NCBI GenBank assembly: GCA_946800325.1
Contig: OX326961.1
Location: 49,874,293 to 49,938,292, forward strand
Direction of reading: 5' to 3'
Source of the DNA: Luzula sylvatica
Taxonomy: Eukaryota; Streptophyta; Magnoliopsida; Poales; Juncaceae
Length of the DNA stretch: 64,000 bases
Of the stretch, positions 46,193 to 56,495 are shown one piece after another (within the stretch, counting starts at the first letter, position 1; each line of letters opens with the position of its first letter). Below the pieces are notes generated by a model. It saw only the letters and a program-made list of their open reading frames with translations. It was not told the DNA's origin and did no database searches. A program made the position numbers and the translations under genes.

Positions 46193-46730
46193 GCTCACGG
46201 TGCACGGTGCTCGGTACTCCGGTAGAAAAGGCAGAAGACGAACGGGGTTCGTACGGCTCAGCGGAGAGGAATGTATCTTGGGCCGAGTTCTGTGTTATGT
46301 CAGTTTGTAATTTGTAAACCTTGGAATGGATCGGGTTGAACAGCTATCACTCGAAAATGATTTGTGTGATTTATTGTGTTGTTTTTTTTTTGTTTGATTT
46401 TTCAGTGGTTGAATTTTTCTTTTTTTTATGTTTTGTTCTTATTTTGGACAACTTGTGTGAATAAATTATGCGTGTTGTTGCGTTTTTTTTTTTTTTTAAT
46501 TTCATGGTATGAGCTATTTTTTTTACTGTACTTCCATGGTGGAATTCTTTTCGTGGAAACAATATTTTTTTCTCGTCTCAATTTCAAAATTTATGTTATG
46601 CAATATTTGGCGATCCTTGCCCCCGTCCCGGCCATTGTTATTGTTTTGTGCAATATTTGGCGATCCCGGGTATTGTTATTGTTAATAAGTGTTTCTTTTT
46701 TCTCCTCTTAATAAGTGTTACTTTTCGTAA
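46193..46730. other. Upstream region of F-box copy 2
   Basis: Promoter side of the minus-strand gene, then T-rich sequence; the phrase CAATATTTGGCGATCC occurs twice (46601 and 46651). No gene. Confidence 0.45.
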
Positions 46731-46739
46731 TTTAGAATT

Positions 46740-48603
46740 GGGAATTTTACTGTAGTAACCGTGTTTGGAAAAAAAATTCACGAAATAACCAAATTTTGAA
46801 CATAATTACCAAAATGTCTTTTGCGGGGTACCATTCAGCGTTTTTTTGCTGGGCGGGGAATGATTCAGCGCCTTTTCTTAATTACGCGCTGAACAGATAA
46901 TTAAAAGGGGGGCGGGCTTTGAAACAGCGCCTAGTGAAAAGGCGGGCTTTGAAATAGCGCCATGGTGAAAAGGCGGAATTTGAAACTGCGCCTTTTATAT
47001 ACCAGATATTTAAAATAAAAAAAATTATTCCACTCCAAAATGTACCCGCCGAATTCTCCATTATTTAGTTACTACGTTCAATTATATTGATAATTAAGAT
47101 ATATAATTAAATATTCTGTAAAATTTATTCAAATTTATGAATTTGAATGAATATTAATTATGTATTAAGTTAACAGCTAACATGTAATGGTTATTATTTT
47201 AATTAAATATACGAATCGAAATTATCCAAATTTTATCATAACATTTCTATGTTATAATTAATATATTTAATTAAAATGATAACCAGTACATGTTAGCTGT
47301 TAACTTAATACGTAATTAATAATTGTTCGAATTCATAAATTTGAATAAATTTTACTGAATATTTAATTATATATCTTAATTATCAATATAATTGAACGTA
47401 ATAACTATATAATGGAGAATTCGGAGGGTACATTTTCGAGGAAATTAATTTTTTTATTTTTAATATCTGACACGTGACACTGTTGAAAAAATATATAAAA
47501 AATTAAACCCCTCCAAAGTGTACACGCCGAATTCTCCATTATTTAGTTATTACGTTCAATTATATTGATAATTAAGATATATAATTAAATATTCAGTAAA
47601 ATTTATTCAAATTTATGAATTCGAACAATTATTAATTATATATTAAGTTAACAGCCAACATGTACTCGTTATTATTTTAATTAAATACACTAATTAGGAC
47701 ATAGAGATGTTATTGTAAAATTTGGATAATTTCGATTCGTCTATTTATTTAAAATGATAACCAGTACATGTTAGCTGTTAACTTAATATATAATTAATAA
47801 TTGTTTGAATTCATAAATTTGAATAAATTTTACTGAATATTTAATTATATATCTTAATTATCAATATAATTGAACGTAATAACTAAATAATGGAGAATTC
47901 GGCGTGTACACTTTGGAGGGGTTTAATTTTTTTTATATATTTTTTCAACAGTGCCACGTGTGTGTCAGATATTAAAAATAAAAAAATTAATTTCCTCCAA
48001 AATGTACCCGCCGAATTATCCATTATTTAGTTATTACGTTCAATTATATTGATAATTAAGAAATATAATTAAATATTCAGTAAAATTTATTCAAATTTAA
48101 GTATTCGAATAATTATTAAATATGTATTAAGTTAACAACCAACATGTACTAATAATTATTTTTATTAAATATACCAATTTAGTACATAGATAATGTTATG
48201 GTAAAATTCGGAAACAAATACCAAATTTTATCATAACATGATCTATGTTCTAAATTAGTATATTTAATTAAAACAATAACCAATATATTTTAGTTGTTAA
48301 CTTAATACGTAATTAATAATTGTTCGAATTCATAAATTTGAATAAATTTTACTGAAGATTTAATTATATTTCTTAATTATCAACATAATTGAACGTAATA
48401 ACTAAATAATGGATAATTCGGCGGGTACATTTTGGAGTAGAATAATTTTTTTTTTAGAGTAATTAAGAAAAGGCGCTGACCATTCCCCGCCCAGCAAAAA
48501 AACGCTGAATGATATCCCGCAAAAGACATTTTGGTAATTATGTTCAAAACTTGATTATTTCGTGAATTTTTTTTCCAAACACGATTACTATAGTAAAATT
48601 CCC
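46740..48603. mobile_element. Foldback MULE, 1,864 bp, wholly self-complementary
   Basis: Ends GGGAATTTTACTGTAGTAA and complement of TTACTATAGTAAAATTCCC; the perfect 9-bp target duplication TTTAGAATT flanks it (46731-46739 and 48604-48612). The inverted ends extend well over 140 bp through a GCGGGG...CAGCG zone and then continue: the outer left sequence near 47022 pairs with 48440, and 47440-47510 pairs with 47915-47995, so the whole element is one giant inverted repeat centred near 47710. Within it lie three local palindromes of ~400 bp (about 47025-47445, 47500-47925, 47985-48440). No coding frame. Shares its termini with the PMD-carrying element at 16031-18177. Confidence 0.92.
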
Positions 48604-48612
48604 TTTAGAATT

Positions 48613-49331
48613 CACAACTCGTATTTTATATGATGTTGCTATTTTGTATCTCATATTGGTATTTTCAATTATGTCAAAACCCTAGAAAAATAAAGTCCAC
48701 ATAGGGGCAAAACGAACACATCATGACAACCTCAAGCTCCGATAAACAGCATAATAAATATTTGCAGTGCAAATCGCAAATCAATAAACAACATGCCTCA
48801 TGAATGGGTCACAACCAAACTTTCCAGAGACGTGGAACCCTGTAGAAACATCATAACAACATGGAACCCTGTAAAAAAAGATGGCAACGTGGAATCCTGT
48901 AAAAAAAATTAAAATTATTGTACAATTGGACTTAATTATATTAACTACTCTTTATCATGTTAAAAAAGAAAAATTAACCTGATGATAAACTGGCACCGAA
49001 AACTCCAGATGCAATATGTACTGCTAAATATACGTTAGATATGTGCCGTTCAGGATGGCAATACATGAAAATCCCGACGAAAGCTCGTACTCGTACGTAG
49101 AAATCCATATGTACCAAACTATGAACCTCTTGTACCGCTTGTTTCCTTTACTACCGATATGCAGTGCTTTTTTCTCTCGGACATTTTTTTAACTCATCTC
49201 GCAAGCAATGCAGCATGATTCTCTCTTATCAACATTTAACAATAATAGAGGGACATTTTTGTAATTTAGTCATAATGCAGGGGACTTTTTGAAAATTTCA
49301 ATAATAACAGAGGGACATATGTATGTACGTA
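48613..49331. other. Spacer with ACGTGGAACCCTGT repeats
   Basis: A unit of about 30 bases, ACGTGGAACCCTGTAGAAAC, occurs three times at 48830-48905. No gene seen elsewhere in the interval. Confidence 0.45.
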
Positions 49332-49679
49332 TTGTTAGGATCGCTGCCGCAGACACACGCGCAAAAACAACACACGGGCACAAGTATTTTTATGTGAAAA
49401 CCTCGAAGGAAAAAAATCACGGCCGCCGACGCTCAAACTATTTTACTATACTGGAGAAAGAGAGAATACAACTTGGTGGAATAAATAAAAACTCTAGCCT
49501 AGCTCTTCTATTTATAGATAAGTCCCAACCCATTACAAGGAAATAATACAAGGATATAATCACTGTCTTAATTATCATTAAAACATGACAATAAGAATAA
49601 ACGGAGAACTTTCTTATTTCCTCAACAGATTTCTTTTCCAATTTCCAAGATCCTTGGGTCTCTAGAAGTCTCTATACCA
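49332..49679 (-). repeat. 3' LTR of the Tnt1-like element
   Basis: In window orientation it starts TGTTAGGATCG and ends CTATACCA; it is paired with 52763-53110. The polypurine tract lies just inside it. Confidence 0.9.
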
Positions 49680-49989
49680 TAAAAATCTCCCACTTTGAGA
49701 CTTCATCATCAATCTTCATTTCTCCCGTCCCGAGCGGGACTTTCTTGAACCCGGCGACAACTCCCACTGGCTCAAGTGACAAGCCCCACTGAGGCGACGC
49801 ATAGCCTCAGTTTGTCGGTGGGGACTTCCTTGGTCAACATGTTTGCAGTGTTCTTGGCACCTTGGATCTTCTCTAACGACATGATCCCGTCATTCACAAG
49901 CTCTCAGATGTAGTGATACTTCAGTTGGATGTGTTTGGTCCTCGAGTGGAACATCGGATTCGTCGCGAGACATAAGGCACTTTGACTAT

Positions 49990-50747
49990 CGATGTGAAGT
50001 GTCTTGTATCCTTGATCTTTCCCAATCTCCTTCAAAAAAAGTCAAGAGCCGTACCATCTCCTTTCCGGCCTCCGAGATTGCCACATACTCAGCCTCTGTT
50101 GTCAATAGCGACACACACTTCTGCAATCTCGACATCTAACTCACCGCCGTGCCTCCCATCGTGAAGATATAACCGGAAGTGCTATTCCGACTATCTACAT
50201 CTCCTCCTAGGTCAGCATCTACAAAGCCTTGCAAACTCGTGCCACCTTTCTTGTAGCACAATGTCAAGCTTGCGGTACCCTTCAAGTATCTCGGTAGCCA
50301 CTTAATCGCTTCCCAGTGCTCGATGTCGAGGTTCGCCATGAACCGGCTCACGACTCTCACTGCATGGGAAATGTCGGGTCTCGTGCACACCATGACGTAC
50401 ATTAGGCTACCCACTGTCGATGAATACGGCACGTTCTCCATCCTCTTCTTCTCCTCCGTCGTTTTCGGTGACTGTGCCTTGGAGAGTTTGAAATGTGCGC
50501 CGAGTGGGCTACTTCTCGGCTTGGCGTCATCTACTCGGAATCGCTCCATCACCTTCTTAATGTACTTCTCTTGCGACACTGTGAAGTACCCAAGGATTTG
50601 GCTCGCCTCTCCTAAATCCTTCATTTCAAATCCTCTCGACAACTCCCTCTTGAGCTTGTCGATCTTCCTCATGTTCGCACTTGCAATGAGCATATCATCA
50701 ACATACAAAAGCTCGGTGTCACCCCTGCGGAAACCACGACCACACAC
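49990..50747 (-). pseudogene. Tnt1-like RT C-terminal part and RNase H
   Basis: The frame 50136-50747 starts GDTELLYVDDMLIA with the RT catalytic YVDD at 50694-50705, then KDLGEASQILG, PYSSTVGSLMYVMVCTRPDI and FVDADLGGDVDSRNSTSGY, the Copia RNase H start. Beyond 50136 the RNase H continues in another frame (TEAEYVAISEAGKEM). The gap to the upstream RT part is a frameshift near 50760. Confidence 0.9.
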
Positions 50748-50771
50748 GAACTTGTCTAACTTCTTATACCA

Positions 50772-51443
50772 CTACCTTGGAGCCTGCTTCAAACCGTACA
50801 GACTTTTCCTAAGCATGCACACAAGATCCTCCTTTCCCGGAATCTCGAAACCTTCAGGTTGCACCATGTAGATGTCCTCCTCCAAATCGCCATGAAGGAA
50901 CGCCGTCTTGACATCCATTTGCTCGAGGTGCAAATCCTCCGCTGCTACAATACTTAACACCGTGTGAATAGTCGTCAGCTCCACCACCGGCGAGAATACC
51001 TCCTTATAGTCGATTTCCTTCTTCTGAAGAAACCCTTTAACTACCGACCTCGCCTTATATCTCTTGCTGCCATATGACTCATCCTTCACTCGGTAGACCC
51101 ATTTGTCTTGCAGCGCCTTCTTGCCATCTGGCAACCGGGTCATTTCCCTAGTATTGTTCTTCCGAAGAGACTCGATCTCCTCTTTCATCGCGCGCTCCCA
51201 CTTTACCGAATCACCTCCCTCTACCGCCTCCCAATAGCCTTCTGGTTCACCCGCATCGGTTAGCAGCAAATGATGGAGTGTTGGTGAGTAACGGTCTGGT
51301 GGGTTAATTCTCCGGCTTGATCGTCTCATAGTCGGAGTTTCTGGGATTTCCTCTTGCGCGATTTCAGGCACGTTTTCATCCCCATTTTTCGTCACATCCT
51401 GGACCCGAAAACTTGTCTTCCACGGGATCGCTCGACTCGTCAT
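50772..51443 (-). pseudogene. Tnt1-like RT N-terminal part
   Basis: The frame carries the Copia RT_2 domain: [75 protein letters not shown], and [10 protein letters not shown] at its end, where a stop follows the conserved Arg. The catalytic Asp of MDVKTAFL is intact. Confidence 0.92.
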
Positions 51444-51876
51444 TGCTCGTTATTTGATGGACATTCTCCTCCGGTTTCGATTCGCCTCCGGAACCAAACC
51501 TGTTCTTGTAGAGTTCATCTTCATTAAAGGTTGTGTCTCTCGACCGAATTATTTTTCGACCTTCCTCGATCCAAAATCGATAAACGAAAAAATTCGATAT
51601 GTAAACAATAAACACACATCTTTGGGCCTTCGCGTCTAGTTTGTCCCTCTTCTCTGCATCAATATGGACATACGAGATGCTCCCAAAAATTCGCAAATGA
51701 CCAAGAGAAATATTTTTACATCTCCATTTCTCTTCATGTAGCTCGAGGTTGAGGGATTTCATCGGAGTACGGTTGATAAGGTATGTGGACGTGCTAACTG
51801 CATCTGCCCAGAACATCTTCGGCAATCCCGCGTGTAATCGCATCGCTCTTGCCCGTTCATTCAGAGTCTGATTCAT
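51376..51876 (-). pseudogene. Tnt1-like integrase C-terminal part
   Basis: The frame begins MNQTLNERARAMRLHAGLPK, then FWADAVSTSTYLINRTP and LRIFGSISYVHIDAEKRDKL, the end of the integrase core and the following region. The core with the DDE residues is missing upstream: only about 150 bases separate this from the gag zinc knuckle. Confidence 0.88.
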
Positions 51877-51959
51877 GCGTTATGCCACCCCTTTCTGCTG
51901 AGGTTGATTTGGAACCTCCCGAATCTGCTTGATTCCTTGTTCCAACATTTACAGAACTC

Positions 51960-52660
51960 GATTCCACCTTCTCCTTTCTCGTGGCTTTGCAGTCCCGCTC
52001 CACGTGACCTTTCTTGCCACAATTTCAGCACTCCAACTCGCCACGTGGTCTTGACTTGCTGCGTCCTCTCGACTTGGCTCGCCCGCGGTTGTTGCTTCTC
52101 TGACCTTCACCGCCCCGACTCCCTAAATTCAACGCCGAACCCGAGGAACTCGAGGCTTCGCTCTGCTCCTTTCTCCGAATGTCGTCATTCAAGATATTGT
52201 CTCGCACTTTCTCAAAAGTTAGATCCTCCTTAATGCTGATAACGTCTACCGTTGTCGTCCAAGTCTCCGGGAGAGATGACAGTAATATGAGTGCCTTCAT
52301 CTCATCACCAAGGTTAAATTTGAAAGAGTCCAATTGGTTTGAAATAACCTGAAAAGCATTTAGATGCTCCGCAACAGACCCACCCTCCGTTATTCGCAGA
52401 TTGAAAAGACGACGCACCAGGTGCAACTTATTTAGCGAAGATGGTTTCTCGTACATGTTGGACATCGCCTTCATGACCCCAAAAGCCGTCGTCTCCTTCG
52501 CTACGTTGAACACCACGTTCTTGGCTAGCGATAATTGGATATAGCTTAGCACCTTGCGGTTTATCTTCTTCCACTTGTCTTCGTCCGTGATACTTTTCGG
52601 CCTTGTCTCGAATAGCGCCTCTTCTAGATCCTTCTGGCATAGCAATGTTTCTACTTGCAT
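51960..52660 (-). pseudogene. Tnt1-like gag with broken zinc knuckle
   Basis: The 211-codon frame matches Copia gag: SLAKNVVFNVAKETTAFGVM, LVRRLFNLRITEGGSVAEHL, ILLSSLPETW, and an Arg/Gly/Ser-rich tail. The CCHC knuckle should read C-x-N-C-GKKGHVERDC; a TGA codon stands at its second position, so the frame stops within the knuckle. Confidence 0.88.
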
Positions 52661-52747
52661 CTTCTAGTAACCGAAGTCTCGCCCATCGAACCGGCATACC
52701 GAAACCTTGTTCTCGTCCATCTCTTGTCTGCTCGAACCTTAACCGTT

Positions 52748-52759
52748 GCTCTGATACCA
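52748..52759 (-). promoter_or_regulatory. Primer-binding site (tRNA-Met)
   Basis: The minus strand reads TGGTATCAGAGC, the common plant Copia primer-binding site, next to the inner edge of the 5' LTR. Confidence 0.9.
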
Positions 52760-52762
52760 CTT

Positions 52763-53110
52763 TGTTAGGATCGTTGTCGCAGACACAAACACAAGAACAA
52801 CACACATACACAAGTATTTTTACGTGAAAACCCCGAAGGGAAAAAACCACGGCCGCCGGCTCTGAAACTATTTTACTATACTGGAGAAAGAGAGAATACA
52901 ACTTGGTGGAATGAATGAAAACTCTAGTCTAGCCCCTCTATTTATAGCTAAGTCACAATCCAATACAAGGAAATAATACAAGAAAATAATCACTACCTTA
53001 ATTACCATTAATACATGGCAATAAGAATATACGAAGAACTTTCTTATCTCCTCAACAGATTTCTTTTCCAATTTCCAGGATCCTCGGGTCTCTAGAAGTC
53101 TTCCATACCA
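52763..53110 (-). repeat. 5' LTR of the Tnt1-like element
   Basis: 348 bp, starts TGTTAGGATCG and ends CCATACCA in window orientation, equal in length to the other LTR. Confidence 0.9.
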
Positions 53111-53113
53111 TAA

Positions 53114-53114
53114 C

Positions 53115-53149
<35 letters not shown>

Positions 53150-53377
53150 CGCGGGGGGTGGTGGGGTGGAGGGGGGGTGTTGGTGTGTGTGTGTGGGGGG
53201 GGGTGTGGAGGGCAGGGGGGTGTTGGTGTGTGTGTGGGGGGGAGGGGGGGTGTGCGTGTGTACGTGTGTACGTGTGTGCATGTGTGTGTGTGTGTGTGCG
53301 TGTGCGTGTGTGTATGCGTGTGTGTATGCGTGTGCGTGTGCGCGCGCACGTGTGTGTGGGGGGGTGTGCGTGCGTGT

Positions 53378-53416
<39 letters not shown>

Positions 53417-53613
53417 CGTGTGCGCGTGTGTGCGTGTGCGCGTGCGTGTGTGTATGTGTGTGTGTGTGCGTGTGTGCGCGCGTGCGTGTGCGCGTGTGTG
53501 CGTGTGCGCGTGCGTGTGTGTATGTGTGTGTGTGTGCGTGTGTGCGTGTGTGCGTGCACGTGTGTGCGCGTGCGCGCGTGTGTGTGGGGGTGTGGGTGTG
53601 TGTGCGTGTGTTT

Positions 53614-53656
<43 letters not shown>

Positions 53657-53975
53657 CGCGCGTGTGCGTGCGTGCGTGCGCGTGCGTGTGCGTGCGTGTG
53701 CGTGCGTGTGTGTGCGTGTACGTGTGTGCGTGTGCGCGTATGTGCGCGCGCGTGTGTGTGTGTGCGCTCGCGCGTGTGTGCGTGTGGGTTTGTGTGCGTG
53801 CGTGCGTGTGTGTGTGCGTGTGTACGCATGTGGGTGGGTGCGCGCGCGCGGTGTGTGTGTGTGTGCGTGTGTGCGTGTGTGCACGCGTGCGCACGTGTGC
53901 GCGTGTGCGTGTGTGTGTTTGAGTGCGCGTCTACGTACGTACGTAGGTAGGTACGTACTAGGTACGTACGTACTA
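53114..53975. repeat. GT/GC-rich compound microsatellite, ~0.8 kb
   Basis: Long runs of (GT)n, (GC)n, GTGC and G-runs, with two near-identical ~75-bp stretches at about 53408-53480 and 53480-53555, and a closing TACG/TAGG tract at 53930-53970. Alternating purine-pyrimidine sequence could adopt Z-DNA. Open frames of up to 377 codons on both strands are pure repeat translation, not genes. Confidence 0.95.
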
Positions 53976-53999
53976 TCAAATTCTTGGATTTTTATTTTC

Positions 54000-54840
54000 A
54001 TTTTATAACCTCAAAAATCATTTATTAAGACATCATTTATTTTCACTCGGAATTTATTGGTGATTCATTTGTTTCGCAACCCTTTTTTTTGAGATTTCAT
54101 TTACATTTCTCTCTTACCTATCGACTGATCATATTATTACAATCATTCATTCTTTACTTTTCATTCTTAAAAATCAAATTAGTTCTGTGAAATAATATTT
54201 GAAAATATTTTGAATCGAGGCCACCTTTCCTTGTGAACGATAACATTTTTCTTGCCACTTTACTAGTTACAATTTATTCAAGTATTAGGAAATTACAAAT
54301 ATTATTTTGACATTCGTAGATTAGAAACTCATATCATTCATTTAAAAAATGACCTATTATACGAGTCATCATCATGCGAATGTACATATCATCAACATAC
54401 TCATTCTCGATCATCCAAAAATTATCAAATTGTTGTTCGAGCCCCATTAATTTTGTTCTCTTCATTTGATTATTTCATTCAGACAACATCTGATTGATGT
54501 GGTACAACCGTCCGTGATAGCGGAAAGTGACCCAATCGTATTAGTAAGAATTAAATTGTAGGCATACATGTCTAGAGTCATGTCTGTCTCGGTGGCGTGT
54601 GACACAATTTTGTTGTATCATTTGTTTCGGAGTCGATATCACTACGACATCGTATCCGTGTTACCCCATCGTTCTCAATCCTTGGAGACTAAATACATTT
54701 TACATGCATTTCATCCAAAGGTTTCAATTCTTACCATTGAGTTTATCGGGGTAACTGATTTGCATTCTATTATTAGCGGTTAGGTCCATTGATCAAATAC
54801 AAGTAGTCAATTACACAAAGAGACATTTAGTATTCCTGCT
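54000..54840 (-). pseudogene. Decayed retrotransposon gag region
   Basis: On the minus strand a shifting frame between about 54800 and 54230 yields words such as NFETWMK-like, DMTLDMYAYNLILTNTIGSL and NEYVDDMYIR, the pattern of Copia gag (UBN2). Next to it, toward 54845, ATCAGAGCAGG resembles the 3' half of a tRNA-Met primer-binding site. Stops and frameshifts are frequent. Assignment is tentative. Confidence 0.4.
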
Positions 54841-54852
54841 CTGATGTCGATT

Positions 54853-56145
54853 GTTGCTTAATCTAGGCCTAGAGGTGTGAATAGGTAATCATAAGGTCAA
54901 GCTTTTGCGCTAATAGGTATATTTGCGAAAGCCTATATAATTTAAAGTAAAGAAAGAGAAAATCGCAATTGCTAACACAAGATGTTTATTACGAAGTTCG
55001 GTAGGTGATTTCTTTGTAGGTTTAACTCAATGTTTACTTGCTCAATCGACCGACTCGTATCTACCTCTCCGGGGATGCCTTGCGCCGTTTAGGCTCTCTA
55101 TTGAATTTCCCGAATCAACGATCACACGATTTTCCTAAATCGATTTACACGTTTATATCGATCTATGACGGATCTACAATTAAGAACTAGCCTATTACAA
55201 TCTACAAATCGCTCTCTACGTAATCTGTCACACGAGTTGGGAATCGTTTGTAGAAAGGATTAGAAAGATCTAATCTAGATCAAGGTATTGATTTAGAGGA
55301 ATTAAGCTCAAGATCTCTAGGCTTGTTTTTCTCTCTATAATATTGTGTGAATGATTTTATGGAAGAGTAACAGAGAGAAACGAGGGATGAATTCCATTTA
55401 TAGAACACATGGTCCGCTCAAATTACACAATATTTATGTACATTCCGTTCGACTGAATATGCCTTATGTTCGAAGGGAATATGCCTTATGTTCGAACGAA
55501 ATGCAAGTCAAACTAGCCGTTACAAACAAATAATTTGAAACGTGTCACTTTCGTTCGAATGCAACTGTACCGGGGTTCCGTTCGAACTCAAGTTGAACTG
55601 TATTCAACTTGACTTTGCCCTCATACTTCCATTCGAACCTTGAACGTTCCGTTCAATGGAGTATGAGGTTTCGTTCGAATGGATTGGTGATAATTCTGTA
55701 CGAACGGAGCATTTGTTGATTTTGATTTGCAAACTCAACTATGGGATAGGTTGGCTTCCGTTCGAACGCAAGGTATATTCCGTTCGAATGGAAGAAGTTA
55801 TGTTTCCAGACTTTACAACTTTTCGTTTTTCACGTTTCGAACATATCAATTATTCTAGATTGAGCCTAATAATCTAAATTGAGTCTAGGAGTGCATATAG
55901 GCTGATTTTTGTGAGTGTATGATATCCCAACTCGCGAAAGTCTTCAACGTCTTGATTCTTCACTTGAACGAATACTTCCGACTTTATTTTTGACCATCGT
56001 CTTGATTCTTCAACATCTTGAATCTTCATTAGTAGTCTTCGATGTCTTGCCTCTTGTTCAACTTACTCACATTTGCATATGTGAGTATGTGTCTTCTTTT
56101 GATCTCGTTTACGGGCCATACTTATATCTTATGTTCTACCAATGA
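54853..56145 (-). repeat. Possible long LTR of the decayed retrotransposon
   Basis: The interval lies outside the primer-binding-like site and has a layout typical of LTRs: no frames, AT-rich leader-like parts, and a CCAATGACA end near 56137-56145. The second LTR is not in the window, and no target duplication was found, so the borders are inferred. Confidence 0.35.
55430..55800. repeat. CGTTCGAA motif array
   Basis: The word TTCGAA or its near form (CGTTCGAAC, CCGTTCGAAT, GTTCGAAGG) occurs about a dozen times in 370 bases, in irregular spacing of 20-60 bases. The full form CGTTCGAACG is a palindrome. It lies inside the possible LTR. Confidence 0.75.
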
Positions 56146-56149
56146 CACT

Positions 56150-56490
56150 TAGCAAATTGATTAGTAGTATAGAAATTATTTTTAGATAATCAAATCGAAA
56201 ATTTGAACCAATAGAAGCACCACAAAGATTACGACATAATACCAAGCGAGGAGCGCATACAAGACTTGCATACAAACCCCGAAAAACCTTGAAAAATGAC
56301 GTGAAGAAATTCGTACAAGATTTGAAGACCCACACGATCACAAATCACTTATTTAGGACTCTAGAACCTAGCGTCCCGGTGCTATTATGAAAAATCCGGG
56401 TTTTGTGTAATCGCATCCAGACTCTACAACCTAGCGTCGGAACACTATATAAAAATTTTGTGGCCCAAAGGGCAATCTCATCCCACTCTA
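56150..56490. other. Spacer with a duplicated GACTCTA...CCTAGCGTC unit
   Basis: GACTCTAGAACCTAGCGTC at 56360 and GACTCTACAACCTAGCGTC at 56410 begin two related ~50-bp units. No gene. Confidence 0.5.
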
Positions 56491-56495
56491 CAGGA

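Larger units (their letters stand above)
49332..53110 (-). mobile_element. Tnt1-like Copia retrotransposon with two LTRs, internally deleted
   Basis: LTRs of 348 bp at 49332-49679 and 52763-53110 bound the element, which reads on the minus strand. A primer-binding site TGGTATCAGAGC (complement of initiator tRNA-Met) is at 52748-52759 and a polypurine tract at 49685-49696. Gag, part of integrase, RT and part of RNase H are present; protease and the integrase core are missing, so it spans 3.8 kb against about 5 kb for Tnt1-type elements. By hand count the LTRs differ at about 39 positions (roughly 11%), so the insertion is old. The flanks ACGTA/ACGTG suggest an imperfect 5-bp target duplication. 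Confidence 0.92.

Noticed and set aside
52868..54008. Open frames of 267-377 codons on both strands rich in Thr-His or Cys-Val
   Set aside because: They are translations of the GT/GC microsatellite in several frames at once and carry no domain.
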